Shown: piece by piece, positions 1 through 9,170 of the stretch
Layout of the letters: every line of letters begins with the position of its first letter
Position numbering within the stretch: the stretch's first letter is position 1
Origin: Pectinatus sottacetonis
GTDB taxonomy: Bacteria; Bacillota; Negativicutes; Selenomonadales; Selenomonadaceae
Direction of reading: 5' to 3'
Length of the DNA: 64,000 bases
Assembly: GCF_015732155.1 (NCBI RefSeq)
Contig: NZ_WIQK01000001.1
Coordinates: forward strand, 2,118,001-2,182,000
Notes under the pieces: generated by a model
What the model saw: the letters and a program-made list of their open reading frames with translations, nothing else
Told to the model about the DNA's origin: nothing
Database searches by the model: none
Position numbers and translations under genes: made by a program

Positions 1-2
1 AT

Positions 3-800
3 TCTTATGCTATAGGGTCATTTAATGTATCCAATATGGAAATGGCAATGGGAGCAATAGAAGCTGCTGAATATATGAAAGCACCTATTATGATCCAGAT
101 AGCAGAAGGAAGGCTGCGGTATTCACCGCTTGAATTGTTGGGACCAGTAATGATAGCTGCAGCGAAGCTGTCAAAGGTTCCAATAGCAGTTCATCTTGAT
201 CATGGGTTTTCATTAAAAACGATAAAGCTGGCCTTGGAACTGGGATTTACTTCGGTAATGTTTGATGGGTCTAAATATCCACTAGAGGAAAATATAAGGC
301 TTACTAAAGAAGTAAGGAAACTTGCTGATGAGTACGGTGCGGATGTTGAAGGGGAAATAGGAAAAGTCGGTGGGGCTGAAGGTGACTATAAGGATGTAGA
401 TATAGCTATTACCAGTGTGGCAGAAGCAGAACATTTTGCTGCGGCTACAAAAGTCACGGCAATGGCAGTCGCTATAGGAACGGCACATGGCAATTATAAG
501 GTAGAGCCAAAACTTAGGATTGATCGGCTTAGGGAAATAAATGCAGCAGTAAAATGTCCTTTGGTTTTACACGGTGGTACAGGGTTGACTAAGGAGGATT
601 TTCATAATTGTATTCATAACGGAATCAAGAAAATCAATATTGCTACGGCTTCTTATGATAGTGCTGCTGCCTGCGTGAGAAAAACAATCGAGAATGATAA
701 AACTGCTGGCTATTTTGCGGTCAGTGATGCAATAGTAAAAGGAACAAGGGAAAATATTGTTAAACATATGGAAATCTTTGGATTAAAAAATAAACTTTAA
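3..800 (+). CDS. iolJ: IolJ-like class II aldolase (6-phospho-5-dehydro-2-deoxy-D-gluconate aldolase), 5' partial
   Basis: The reading frame is open to the left edge, encoding SYAIGSFNVSN before the first internal Met at 36, so the true start lies upstream of the window. The protein is a class II (zinc) fructose-bisphosphate-aldolase-fold enzyme. Visible signatures are VHLDHG (zinc/catalytic region), EGEIGKVGG, GTAHGNYK and LHGGTG (phosphate binding). In the inositol pathway IolJ cleaves 6-phospho-5-dehydro-2-deoxygluconate to malonate semialdehyde and dihydroxyacetone phosphate. The iolJ assignment over a generic fba or a tagatose-bisphosphate aldolase rests on the iolC, iolB and iolD genes that follow directly on the same strand. 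Confidence 0.85.
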   Translation, partial: SYAIGSFNVSNMEMAMGAIEAAEYMKAPIMIQIAEGRLRYSPLELLGPVMIAAAKLSKVPIAVHLDHGFSLKTIKLALELGFTSVMFDGSKYPLEENIRLTKEVRKLADEYGADVEGEIGKVGGAEGDYKDVDIAITSVAEAEHFAAATKVTAMAVAIGTAHGNYKVEPKLRIDRLREINAAVKCPLVLHGGTGLTKEDFHNCIHNGIKKINIATASYDSAAACVRKTIENDKTAGYFAVSDAIVKGTRENIVKHMEIFGLKNKL

Positions 801-813
801 GGCAGTGATAAAA

Positions 814-1848
814 ATGGCATTATTGGATTTTGATGAAGGCAAACCTATGGATGTAATACCCATGGGGCGCGCAACAATAGATTTTAATCCTAATGAACTT
901 AACAGAACACTGGATAAAGTCAGAACGTTTACTATGTATCTCGGAGGAAGCCCGGCTAATATTGCGGTTGGATTGGCAAAATTGGGCAAGAAAGTGGGAT
1001 TTATAGGAGCTGTATCAGATGATCAATTTGGAACTTTTGTGGAAAGTTTTTTTCAGGAAAGGGATATTGATACAAAATATATTGTCAGAGTAAAAAATGG
1101 GGCAAAACTGGGACTAACTTTTACTGAAATATCCAGTCCTGTTGACAGCCAGATTCTAATGTACCGTAATATGGCGGCTGATTTGATGATTTCCCCGGAA
1201 GATGTATCAGAAGAATATATCAGCAATAGCAAAATATTATTGATTTCTGGCACAGCTCTGGCTGCCAGGCCATCCCGGGAAGCATGTTTTATGGCAATGC
1301 GCTATGCCAGGGAACATGGCACGAAAATAATTTTTGATATTGATTATCGACCCTATAATTGGGATAGTCTTTCTGAAGTGAGTATATATTATTCACTTGC
1401 CGGGCAGATGAGTGATGTTATCATGGGGTCACGGGAGGAATTTGATTTAACGGAAAATCTGCAATATGGGCATAATAAAGTTGCTGATCACGAAATTGCT
1501 GATAAATATATAAGACTGGGAAATAAAATAGTCATAATAAAACATGGGAAAAAAGGCTCAGTTGCTTATGGTGCTGACAAAAAAGCATATAAGGTGGATT
1601 CATATAAGGTAAAACTTTTGAAGTCTTTCGGTGGAGGCGATGCATATGGATCAGCGTTTATTTATGGCTTATTAGAACACTGGGAATTGCCACAGTGCCT
1701 GCGTTGTGCAACGGCTCATGCTGCTATGGTGGTGGCAAGTCACAGCTGCTCGGAAGCAATGCAAGATATAAAATCCATTTATAAGTTTATTAATGAACGA
1801 AAGGATGAACAGGTTATAATTCCTGTAGATTGGAAGGTTATATTATGA
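814..1848 (+). CDS. iolC: 5-dehydro-2-deoxygluconokinase (IolC), PfkB family
   Basis: PfkB-family sugar kinase of about 344 residues. It phosphorylates 5-dehydro-2-deoxy-D-gluconate, the substrate step before IolJ. The N-terminal PfkB signature GGSPANIAVGLAKLG is near residue 45. The C-terminal ATP/catalytic signature is FGGGDAYGSAF, with the catalytic Asp near residue 275; the usual GAGD is GGGD here. A GTG at 805 is in frame, but the AAGG at 799-802 is spaced for ATG 814, so 814 is preferred. The gene lies 13 bp after iolJ and ends in an ATGA overlap with iolB, which implies translational coupling. Confidence 0.92.
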   Translation: MALLDFDEGKPMDVIPMGRATIDFNPNELNRTLDKVRTFTMYLGGSPANIAVGLAKLGKKVGFIGAVSDDQFGTFVESFFQERDIDTKYIVRVKNGAKLGLTFTEISSPVDSQILMYRNMAADLMISPEDVSEEYISNSKILLISGTALAARPSREACFMAMRYAREHGTKIIFDIDYRPYNWDSLSEVSIYYSLAGQMSDVIMGSREEFDLTENLQYGHNKVADHEIADKYIRLGNKIVIIKHGKKGSVAYGADKKAYKVDSYKVKLLKSFGGGDAYGSAFIYGLLEHWELPQCLRCATAHAAMVVASHSCSEAMQDIKSIYKFINERKDEQVIIPVDWKVIL

Positions 1849-2642
1849 ATGAAAAGAAATTTGGGCGTTTAGGCAGAATTTTAAAACATGGCTATAATAG
1901 AATGGTTACAGTACAGAGTAATGCAATGATGGATATTGGCTATCAGGTAATGAATAAAGGGGAAAAAGTTTCTTTTACTGCTGCGGATAAAGAAATGGCC
2001 TTTGTGATTTTAACTGGTGAGATTACTATAGCATGGGAAAATAATAGTAAAAAGATGAAAAGAATATCGTTATTTGACGAAAACCCATACTGTCTTCATG
2101 TTTGCCGGGGACTAACGGTAACTATTGAAGCACTAAATGATGCTGAAGTCCTGATACAAAAGACAGAAAATGACAAAGACTTTTCTGCTAAATTTTATCG
2201 TCCTGAAGATGTACAATGTGATGTCTTTGGTAAGGGACAATGGGGCGGTTGTGCGGAACGGACTGTGCGGACGATTTTTGATTATGAAAATGCACCGTAT
2301 TCCAATATGGTAAATGGTGAAATAATAAATAAACCAGGACGCTGGACGAGTTATATACCTCATTTTCATCCGCAGCCGGAAGTGTATACTTATAAATTTG
2401 ATAAACCACAAGGGTTCGGTGGATGCTTTATTGGTGATGAAGCTTTTAAAATATCGCATAACAGCTGGTGTTCTGTGCCGGGAGGGCAGACTCATCCTCA
2501 GGTCGCGGCACCTGGCTATGTTATGTGGTATAGCTGGATGATAAGGCATTTACCCGGTAATCCGTGGGTAAAAACACGTACTGACGATAAGGAACATATA
2601 TGGCTTTTAGATAAAAATGTAAAAATATGGCCAGAAAAATAG
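1845..2642 (+). CDS. iolB: 5-deoxy-glucuronate isomerase (IolB)
   Basis: Bicupin-fold isomerase of about 265 residues that converts 5-deoxy-D-glucuronate to 5-dehydro-2-deoxy-D-gluconate, feeding IolC. Likely metal-ligand stretches are HFHPQPEVYTYKF and the downstream SVPGGQTHPQ. The start at ATG 1845 overlaps the iolC stop as ATGA, and AAGG at 1834-1837 can serve as ribosome binding site. An in-frame TTG at 1830 is less convincing. Length and position within iolC-B-D match Bacillus IolB. Confidence 0.92.
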   Translation: MNEKKFGRLGRILKHGYNRMVTVQSNAMMDIGYQVMNKGEKVSFTAADKEMAFVILTGEITIAWENNSKKMKRISLFDENPYCLHVCRGLTVTIEALNDAEVLIQKTENDKDFSAKFYRPEDVQCDVFGKGQWGGCAERTVRTIFDYENAPYSNMVNGEIINKPGRWTSYIPHFHPQPEVYTYKFDKPQGFGGCFIGDEAFKISHNSWCSVPGGQTHPQVAAPGYVMWYSWMIRHLPGNPWVKTRTDDKEHIWLLDKNVKIWPEK

Positions 2643-2672
2643 TTTATATAAGTAATGAGGGGAATGGATAAA

Positions 2673-4619
2673 ATGGCTAAAACGATCCGCCTTACTACGG
2701 CACAGGCACTAGTGAAATTTTTAAATAATCAATATATTGAATTTGATGGCAAAAAAAATAAAATGTTTAAGGGAATATTTACCATTTTTGGTCATGGCAA
2801 TGTAATTGGTCTGGGACAAGCATTGGAGGAAGATCCGGGAGAGCTGATAGTTCACCAGGGACGCAATGAGCAGGGGATGGCACATGCAGCGATGGGATTT
2901 GCCAAGCAGAAGCTGCGAAAACAGATTTATGCCTGTACTTCCTCAGTAGGACCAGGAGCAGCTAATATGGTGACAGCAGCGGCAACAGCAACGGCAAATT
3001 GCATTCCGGTGTTGTTTTTACCAGGCGATGTTTATGCTACACGGCAGCCTGATCCGGTGTTGCAGCAAATTGAACAACCGACAAATCTTTCTATCAGTAC
3101 TAATGACGCATTTAAAGCGGTGAGTAAATATTGGGATAGAATAACAAGACCCGAACAACTTATGACAGCTATGATTAATGCGATGCGGGTGCTTACTGAT
3201 CCGGCCGACACTGGGGCAGTAACGATTGCCTTACCACAGGATGTTGAAGGGGAAGCTTATGGTTATCCGGAATATTTTTTTGCTAAAAAAGTACATAGAA
3301 TTGATCGTAGACCGCCGACTACAGATATGATCAATGATGCTGTAAAGCTTATAAAGGCAAAGAAAAAACCGCTCCTTATATGTGGAGGCGGAGTAAAATA
3401 TTCTGAAGCATGGGATACTTTTAGAAATTTCGCCCATAAATATAACATTCCATTTGGAGAAACTCAGGCAGGACGAGGATTGATAGTCTGGAATGATAAA
3501 ATGAATCTTGGTGGTATAGGTGAAACTGGTGGATTGGCAGCTAATATAATAGCAAAAAAAGCTGACTTAGTAATCGGAGTTGGGACGCGTTATACGGATT
3601 TTACTACTTCGTCCAAATGGTTATTTCAAAATCCACAAGTGAAATTCCTTAATATAAATGTGTCGGAATTTCATGCATATAAACTCGATGGGATGCGGGT
3701 AGTAGCTGATGCTAAGGCAGCATTGGAGGCAATAGACAGTGCTTTAGACAAAGCGGGCGGGTATAAGTCAGCTTATGTTAATGAAATAAGAGAAGCAAAA
3801 GAAAAATATGATACAGAAGTAGACAGGGTATACCATGTAAAATATACTGGAAAAGATTTTGTTCCTGAGGTGAATGATGCGCTTGACCATGAAAAAGTTT
3901 TTGAGGAATTTCATAACATTACTAATTCATATATGACACAGACAAATGCTTTAGGAATATTAAATGAGTTTTTGGATGATAAATATGTGGTAATTGGATC
4001 TTCGGGTTCATTGCCCGGAGATTTGCAAAGAGTATGGAGAGTGAAAGAAAAAAACAGTTATCATGTTGAATATGGTTTTTCCTGTATGGGATATGAGGTC
4101 AATGCAGCTTTGGGTGTAAAAATGGCAGAGCCTGACAAAGAAGTGTATGCTTTTGTAGGTGACGGTTCGTATATGATGCTGCATTCAGAGCTTCCTACTT
4201 CTATTCAAGAACATAAAAAAATAAATATCATTTTATTTGATAACATGGCATTTGGCTGTATTAATAACCTTGAAATAGGACATGGAATGGGAAGCTTTGG
4301 TACTGAATTCAGATTTCGCAATGAAAAAACTAACAAACTTGATGGTGGATTGGTGCCTGTTGATTTTGCTATGAATGCAGCTTCTTATGGTTGTAGAACT
4401 TATAAAGTGACAACAGCCGAAGAGTTGAGGCATGCTTTAGCAGATGCCAAAAAGCAAAGTGTTTCTACACTTATAGATGTAAAAGTGCTGCCAAAAACAA
4501 TGGTGCATGGATATGGAGATTGGTGGCGCGTAGGAGTTGCTGCAGTATCAAAAAATCCACGTATTAATAAGGTATATGAGGAAACCTATAAAAAAATAAA
4601 GCAAGCTAGAGAATATTAA
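2673..4619 (+). CDS. iolD: 3D-(3,5/4)-trihydroxycyclohexane-1,2-dione acylhydrolase (IolD), ThDP-dependent
   Basis: Thiamine-diphosphate enzyme of about 648 residues that opens the ring of trihydroxycyclohexane-1,2-dione to 5-deoxyglucuronate. The N-terminus [18 protein letters not shown] closely follows known IolD proteins. The conserved ThDP-activating Glu is in [13 protein letters not shown]. The C-terminal ThDP/Mg motif starts at [14 protein letters not shown] and ends at ILFDN. In-frame ATGs occur at 2655 and 2664, but the GAGGGG at about 2657-2662 is correctly spaced for ATG 2673. It is the last gene of the iolJCBD run. Confidence 0.95.
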   Translation: MAKTIRLTTAQALVKFLNNQYIEFDGKKNKMFKGIFTIFGHGNVIGLGQALEEDPGELIVHQGRNEQGMAHAAMGFAKQKLRKQIYACTSSVGPGAANMVTAAATATANCIPVLFLPGDVYATRQPDPVLQQIEQPTNLSISTNDAFKAVSKYWDRITRPEQLMTAMINAMRVLTDPADTGAVTIALPQDVEGEAYGYPEYFFAKKVHRIDRRPPTTDMINDAVKLIKAKKKPLLICGGGVKYSEAWDTFRNFAHKYNIPFGETQAGRGLIVWNDKMNLGGIGETGGLAANIIAKKADLVIGVGTRYTDFTTSSKWLFQNPQVKFLNINVSEFHAYKLDGMRVVADAKAALEAIDSALDKAGGYKSAYVNEIREAKEKYDTEVDRVYHVKYTGKDFVPEVNDALDHEKVFEEFHNITNSYMTQTNALGILNEFLDDKYVVIGSSGSLPGDLQRVWRVKEKNSYHVEYGFSCMGYEVNAALGVKMAEPDKEVYAFVGDGSYMMLHSELPTSIQEHKKINIILFDNMAFGCINNLEIGHGMGSFGTEFRFRNEKTNKLDGGLVPVDFAMNAASYGCRTYKVTTAEELRHALADAKKQSVSTLIDVKVLPKTMVHGYGDWWRVGVAAVSKNPRINKVYEETYKKIKQAREY

Positions 4620-4624
4620 TAATA

Positions 4625-4760
4625 CGAAGCTGCCATATCAATAATATTGGTTTTGTAAATTTACAGTCGAGTGCCGCTCTGTAGTTTATCTCCTTTTAAT
4701 GCGGATGAAAAAATGAAATATAGTATATTTACGGGAAAATATATGCATGTAGCAGCTTCG
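4625..4760. other. Long-range inverted repeat closing a 136-nt element after iolD
   Basis: The arm CGAAGCTGC (4625-4633) is exactly complementary to GCAGCTTCG (4752-4760). After one mismatch, four further pairs form (AUAU with AUGU). Inside, GAGTGCCGCTC can form a small hairpin. No T-run follows on either strand, so this is not a simple terminator. It begins 6 nt after the iolD stop and could be a structured 3' UTR or a small RNA. Function unknown; only the pairing is seen. Confidence 0.45.
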
Positions 4761-4904
4761 CAGAAAATAATTATAGCATCATTCATAATAATAATTTATT
4801 TATTAATATATTATTATTATAAAATATATTAATAAACATAATAAGGTATATTGCTTTAAATGCATTAATGTAATATTTTTTATACTGATTGTGAAAAAAT
4901 TGTC

Positions 4905-4937
4905 ATTTACTGTAACCAGAATGGTAAGATAGTAAAT
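4905..4937. repeat. Inverted repeat ATTTACT/AGTAAAT in the iolD-iolT gap
   Basis: A 7-bp perfect inverted repeat at 4905-4911 and 4931-4937, with an inner ACC/GGT pair. It lies in the 508-bp non-coding gap between iolD and iolT. The rest of that gap is very AT-rich and shows no credible gene. It may be a regulator binding site or a weak hairpin; function is not known. Confidence 0.35.
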
Positions 4938-5029
4938 CCACTATTAATTAACAGAATTTTTCCATTTACCTATATTAAATAGAATCTTAAGAACAATATA
5001 AATTATTACTAAATGGTTACTGCATATGA

Positions 5030-5062
5030 AATACAGTTATTATAAAAAATAATAACTGTATT
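5030..5062. promoter_or_regulatory. Perfect 14-bp hairpin/palindrome upstream of iolT
   Basis: AATACAGTTATTAT (5030-5043) pairs perfectly with ATAATAACTGTATT (5049-5062) around a five-A loop. It ends 65 bp before the iolT start. No T-run follows on either strand, so termination is unlikely. An operator (for example for the AraC-type regulator encoded after iolT) or a 5' UTR hairpin are both possible. Confidence 0.45.
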
Positions 5063-5127
5063 CAGAAATGTGATTATCTATAAACTGGATAATAATTGTA
5101 GATGTTTTAAAAATGGGAGGATAAAAT

Positions 5128-6555
5128 ATGGCTACTCAGTTAAATATTAAAGGTAAAAATTTTTTGCGAAAAATAGCATTTTCTGCTACATTTGGGGCAT
5201 TATTATTTGGGTATGATACCGGTGTAATAAATGGAGCATTGCCTTTTATGGCTGCCCCTGATCAGTTGAATCTAACTCCGGCTATGGAAGGAATGGTTGC
5301 CAGCAGTCTTTTGCTGGGAGCTGCTTTGGGAGCTTTTTTTGGTGGCCGCATAGCTGATATTAAAGGCCGACGAAAAATGCTGCTTATTTTATCGGTAGTA
5401 TTCTTTTTTGCTACAATAGGTTGTGCTTTATCACCAAGTTTTGATGTGATTATAGTTTTTCGCTTTATCTTAGGGATTGCAGTGGGCGGTGCTTCGGTAA
5501 CAGTTCCTGCGTATTTGTCAGAAATGTCACCAGTAGAAGGGCGCGGTCGGTTGGTTACCCAGAATGAACTGATGATAGTATCAGGACAGCTGATGGCATT
5601 TGTTATGAATGCTATTCTGGCAGTTTTTTTTGGTGAAGCTGGTCATATATGGCGCTGGATGTTGTCTGTTGCCACAATACCGGCAGTTTGCTTGTTTGTA
5701 AGTATGTATCGTATGCCGGAAAGTCCGCGTTGGCTTGTTAGACAAGGTTTAATTACAGAAGCACTAGGTGTTTTAAAGAAGATACGTAATGAAGAAGAAG
5801 CTGTTGTGGAATTAGAAGAAATTAAGACTAATATTGAACGTGAAAGTTCGGTAAAACAAGTTAAATTGAAAGAATTAGGAACACCGTGGATTCGCCGGAT
5901 TGTTTTTATAGCAATTGGTATTGCCATGTGTAATCAACTTGGCGGAGTTAATTCTGTTATGTATTATGGCACGCAGATTCTCCAAAATGCAGGATTTAGT
6001 ACAAATGCAGCAATTGTTGGTAATATAGCTAATGGCGTCATTTCGGTACTCGCTACATATTATGGTATTTATCTTATGAAGCGCCACGGTGTTCGTAAAC
6101 TTTTGATGCTAGGGTTTGTTACAACAATGGTCTGTCACATTATTATTGGGACATCAAGTCTTTTATTTGCTCATAGAGAATTTTTCCCTTATTTTATATT
6201 ATTGATGACAGTTACCTTTATGATGTGTAATCAAGGCTTAATTGCACCAACTACATGGCTGCTCCTTTCAGAAATATTCCCGATGCGCTTGCGTGGTATG
6301 GGTATGGGGGTGGCAGTTTTATGCATGTGGCTTACAAATTTTGCAATAGGACTAACATTTCCAGTGTTGTTATCTATTGTAGGATTATCAGGAACTTTTT
6401 ATACTTTTGCTTGTATCGGCGTAGTAGCTTTGATTTTTGTAAAGTTCTGGGTCCCTGAAACTAAAGGACGTTCTTTGGAAAAAATTGAAGAAGACTTTAG
6501 AGCCTATGGGGCAAATGATGAAGAAAAAGCAAAACAATATATAGAAAAATTATGA
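5128..6555 (+). CDS. iolT: Major myo-inositol transporter-like MFS sugar:proton symporter (IolT)
   Basis: Major facilitator of the sugar-porter family, 475 residues with 12 predicted membrane segments. Family signatures are GYDTGVINGALPF in helix 1, GGRIADIKGRRKML in the 2-3 loop, RMPESPRW before the central loop, and PETKGRSLEKIEE at the C-terminus. The length and much of the sequence track B. subtilis IolT (473 residues), including ASVTVPAYLSEMSPVEGRGR and NELMIVSGQL. GGGAGG-like ribosome binding site at about 5114-5119. It sits between the iolJCBD run and iolI/iolE, so inositol is the likely substrate. Confidence 0.9.
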   Translation: MATQLNIKGKNFLRKIAFSATFGALLFGYDTGVINGALPFMAAPDQLNLTPAMEGMVASSLLLGAALGAFFGGRIADIKGRRKMLLILSVVFFFATIGCALSPSFDVIIVFRFILGIAVGGASVTVPAYLSEMSPVEGRGRLVTQNELMIVSGQLMAFVMNAILAVFFGEAGHIWRWMLSVATIPAVCLFVSMYRMPESPRWLVRQGLITEALGVLKKIRNEEEAVVELEEIKTNIERESSVKQVKLKELGTPWIRRIVFIAIGIAMCNQLGGVNSVMYYGTQILQNAGFSTNAAIVGNIANGVISVLATYYGIYLMKRHGVRKLLMLGFVTTMVCHIIIGTSSLLFAHREFFPYFILLMTVTFMMCNQGLIAPTTWLLLSEIFPMRLRGMGMGVAVLCMWLTNFAIGLTFPVLLSIVGLSGTFYTFACIGVVALIFVKFWVPETKGRSLEKIEEDFRAYGANDEEKAKQYIEKL

Positions 6556-6597
6556 ATATATTTAAAGAATTAATAATTTAAGTAAGGAGGAAGAAGG

Positions 6598-7491
6598 GTG
6601 ACAGTACAGCATTATTTGAAAAATGGTTTTGAACCGGGGATCGAAAAAGATACACAGCTATTATATGTATCTGAAGCAGACCAAACACAGGCAAATTATC
6701 CATCATTACTGCATCTGCACACTGATAGGCTGGAACTTGTCTATGTATATGATGGTGAAGGAATACATCGTATAGGTAATAATCTATATAGTGTAAAAGC
6801 AGGAAATTTATCAGTTTTTAATTGTAATGTGCTGCATGATGAAATGGCTAGTCCTGATGTGGGAATGAGTTTTTTTAATTGTGCTGTAAGGGGAATAAAA
6901 ATTAAGGGACTGCCGGAAAATCATTTGCTGGCTGATAATATAAATCCAGTATTACAGTGTGGAGATAATAGTGGGTTTATAGAAAATATTTTTCGCCAGA
7001 TGAAGTTTCAGCTGGCAGAGAATAAAAATGGAGCAGAAACGGTATGTCAATATCTGACTGAAGCCTTACTGTGTATCATTACCAGACAGATTCCATTGGA
7101 AGTGATTAATAAGGACAATGGAGAAAATGAATTAATAATACAGGTAAAGGAATATATAGATAAGCATTATTTTGAAAAGCTTACATTCAGCAGGATGTGT
7201 AAAATCATGCACATAAGTGAATCTTTTTTATCACATAAATTTAAAAAAATAACAGGTTTTTCTCCGATACAGTATATAACACGGCGGCGAATAGGAAAGG
7301 CCCAGAGTTCTTTAATAAGTTCTGATGTGAGTATTACTGATATTGGTGCGGAAGTAGGCTACGACAGTACCAGCTATTTTAATATGATTTTTAAGAAGAC
7401 TGTAGAAATGGCACCTTTGGAGTATAGACGTTATTGGATTGGTGGAGAACAATATAGAAAATTGGATGCTTTAAACCATTGCCGAATATGA
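6598..7491 (+). CDS. AraC-family transcriptional regulator of the inositol island
   Basis: 297-residue AraC/XylS protein starting at GTG with AAGGAGG about 9-15 nt upstream. The N-terminal half is cupin-like (LHLHTDRLELVYVYDGEG and a following ALxGNL-type barrel), as in sugar-sensing AraC proteins. The C-terminal 100 residues hold two helix-turn-helix motifs: LTFSRMCKIMHISESFLSHKFK and ITDIGAEVGYDSTSYFNMIFKK, followed by PLEYRR. It follows iolT by 42 bp, so co-transcription is likely. It probably senses inositol or an intermediate and controls the island. This differs from the DeoR-type IolR of Bacillus. Confidence 0.88.
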   Translation: MTVQHYLKNGFEPGIEKDTQLLYVSEADQTQANYPSLLHLHTDRLELVYVYDGEGIHRIGNNLYSVKAGNLSVFNCNVLHDEMASPDVGMSFFNCAVRGIKIKGLPENHLLADNINPVLQCGDNSGFIENIFRQMKFQLAENKNGAETVCQYLTEALLCIITRQIPLEVINKDNGENELIIQVKEYIDKHYFEKLTFSRMCKIMHISESFLSHKFKKITGFSPIQYITRRRIGKAQSSLISSDVSITDIGAEVGYDSTSYFNMIFKKTVEMAPLEYRRYWIGGEQYRKLDALNHCRI

Positions 7492-7558
7492 TATTTGTCA
7501 TCTTCCTAAACCACTGTGCCAGATTTTTACATTTTTGTTTGTGATATAGTAAACTTTT

Positions 7559-7587
7559 TTGAATATTCCAAGTATAAGTTTTATATA
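7559..7587 (+). promoter_or_regulatory. Candidate promoter of iolI
   Basis: TTGAAT (7559-7564), a 17-bp spacer and TATATA (7582-7587) lie about 105 bp upstream of iolI. The fit to the sigma-A consensus is moderate. Confidence 0.4.
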
Positions 7588-7693
7588 AGTATGCAAGATA
7601 CTGTAAGTATTATAAAAGAGAAAATATTATAATATAAGTACAAACAAATATATATATGATTTACTGCGATAATGAAGGGAGAACTATAAAAAA

Positions 7694-8548
7694 ATGAAAT
7701 TAAGTATGAATGAAGCTACTGCTTTAGAAAAATCATCTTTAGTTAAAGATTTGGAACTTTGCGAAAAATATAATTACGATTATATTGAAATTCGCACGAT
7801 GGATTGTCTGCCTGACTATTTGAAAAATCATAGTATTGATGATCTGGCTGAATTTTTCCAAACGCATAAGGTAAAGCCGTTAGCGTTTAACACTTTGTGT
7901 TATTTTAATAATCGCAAGCCTGAAGATTATAAAAAAATACTTGGCGAGTTGAAATATATGTGTGAAGTAGGTAATAAAATAGGCTGTAATACAGTCATAA
8001 CAGTACCTACTGTCGATTTGGAAAAAGTTACTTGTTCACAGATACGTAAATCAGCGGTTGAATGCCTCAGTGAAATGGCGGATTTGGCTGCGAATTACAA
8101 TATGCGTTTATCAGTAGAATTTATCGGACATCAGGCAGCGTCAATAAATACTTTTGGGCAGGCATATTCTATAATTAAAGAAATTGACAAAAAAAATCTG
8201 GGTATTACTCTTGACTGCTTCCATTTTCATGGAATGGCTTCCAGAATTGAAGATTTGGAAAAAGCTGATGGGAATAAAATCTTTATTGTGCATTTGAATG
8301 ATACGGAAGATTTTCGAACCGGAGTACTGTTGGATGAAGACAGGGTATGGCCTGGTGATGGCTGCATTAAGCTGGGAAAAATATTCCATGCCTTGAAAAA
8401 GATTGGCTGGAAAGAAGATATAGTTTCTCTGGAGTTATTCCGCCCAGAATATTATCGAATGGACCTGGATGATGTATATCGTATTGGTAAAGAAAAGTCT
8501 ATTGCGGTTATTGACAAGATAGACATGATAGAAAAAGGGTGGATATAA
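7694..8548 (+). CDS. iolI: Inosose isomerase (IolI), xylose-isomerase-like TIM barrel
   Basis: 284-residue sugar-phosphate isomerase/epimerase-fold protein. The N-terminus MKLSMNEATALEKSSL and the stretch YDYIEIRTMDCLPDYL correspond closely to B. subtilis IolI. Metal-ligand regions visible are SVEFIGH, LDCFHFHGM, IVHLNDTEDF and VSLELFRPEYY (Glu/Asp/His/Glu set). IolI interconverts 2-keto-myo-inositol and 1-keto-D-chiro-inositol, which would let the cell also use D-chiro-inositol. GGGAG lies about 12 nt before the ATG. Separated from araC by about 200 bp. Confidence 0.9.
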   Translation: MKLSMNEATALEKSSLVKDLELCEKYNYDYIEIRTMDCLPDYLKNHSIDDLAEFFQTHKVKPLAFNTLCYFNNRKPEDYKKILGELKYMCEVGNKIGCNTVITVPTVDLEKVTCSQIRKSAVECLSEMADLAANYNMRLSVEFIGHQAASINTFGQAYSIIKEIDKKNLGITLDCFHFHGMASRIEDLEKADGNKIFIVHLNDTEDFRTGVLLDEDRVWPGDGCIKLGKIFHALKKIGWKEDIVSLELFRPEYYRMDLDDVYRIGKEKSIAVIDKIDMIEKGWI

Positions 8549-8626
8549 GCAGTAAATAATATAGTAGATATCAATAAAAATAATCAATTGTGATAATTTT
8601 GAATATAAAAGCTTTGATGGATTTTG

Positions 8627-8654
8627 TTGACAGGTATAATAGATGTGTTATACT
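8627..8654 (+). promoter_or_regulatory. Sigma-A-type promoter of the small membrane-protein gene
   Basis: A perfect TTGACA (8627-8632), a 16-bp spacer and TATACT (8649-8654). The predicted transcript start near 8661 lies about 23 nt before the GTG at 8684. Confidence 0.65.
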
Positions 8655-8683
8655 GATGGCAATAAATTTAGGGGGCTTTTATA

Positions 8684-8905
8684 GTGAAAAGATTATTGGT
8701 GTTGACCACAATGATTACCTTAGCTGGTGGGACAATACTTTCAATAATAGCGGGATCATGGCTTTTACTGGTAGTAGCTGCAATATTCATGGGCGGTAGT
8801 ATCATCATTAGCTATATCGGGGGAATGCTGGCCGTATCTGGTATGGAAAATGATGAACAAAGGCCGAATACTGTTTGTTCACATATATGTACAGAAAAGC
8901 AATGA
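8684..8905 (+). CDS. Small hypothetical membrane protein, 73 residues
   Basis: Not recognised as a known family. Residues 4-52 are almost continuously hydrophobic (LVLTTMITLAGGTILSIIAG, then WLLLVVAAIFMGG and SIIISYIGGMLAVSG), which suggests two membrane helices. A short polar tail follows with two Cys (TVCSHICTEKQ). It starts at GTG with TAGGGGG about 8 nt upstream. A strong promoter and a strong terminator frame exactly this gene, so it is probably a real monocistronic gene inside the inositol island. A different, longer frame at 8590-8799 is rejected because it has no ribosome binding site. Confidence 0.6.
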   Translation: MKRLLVLTTMITLAGGTILSIIAGSWLLLVVAAIFMGGSIIISYIGGMLAVSGMENDEQRPNTVCSHICTEKQ

Positions 8906-8958
8906 TACGGTTAAGAAGAAAATATATTACGAAAGTGTAATTATTATTGATTAAGTAT

Positions 8959-9005
8959 GCACCTGTTGATGGTATTTGTGTTTATCATCAGCGGGTGCTT
9001 TTTTT
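8959..9005 (+). terminator. Rho-independent terminator
   Basis: GCACCTGTTGATG (8959-8971) pairs over 13 bp (with GU wobbles) with CATCAGCGGGTGC (8986-8998), followed by a run of T. It ends the small membrane-protein transcript and insulates iolE. Confidence 0.88.
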
Positions 9006-9170
9006 GCATAAAACATAAGAAGATAAATTATTTTACCATGGATTGGGCTTTTTCGGTATTCTTAAGGATAAATGTAATTTAGGCTGGTTTTTATAGAATA
9101 AAATATTTTAATATTTCGTAGTCGTTGGTACAATGTGAAACAATATAATAATAATTTACAGGAGGAAAAA

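Noticed and set aside
2133-2549. Long antisense frame of 138 codons opposite iolB
   Set aside because: It lies entirely opposite a well-identified gene and shows no family motif.
5030-5062. Hairpin before iolT as a rho-independent terminator
   Set aside because: No T-run follows the stem on either strand.
8590-8799. 69-residue open frame overlapping the small membrane-protein gene
   Set aside because: No ribosome binding site, it starts before the promoter -10, and its composition is not protein-like; the GTG-started frame at 8684 fits the signals better.
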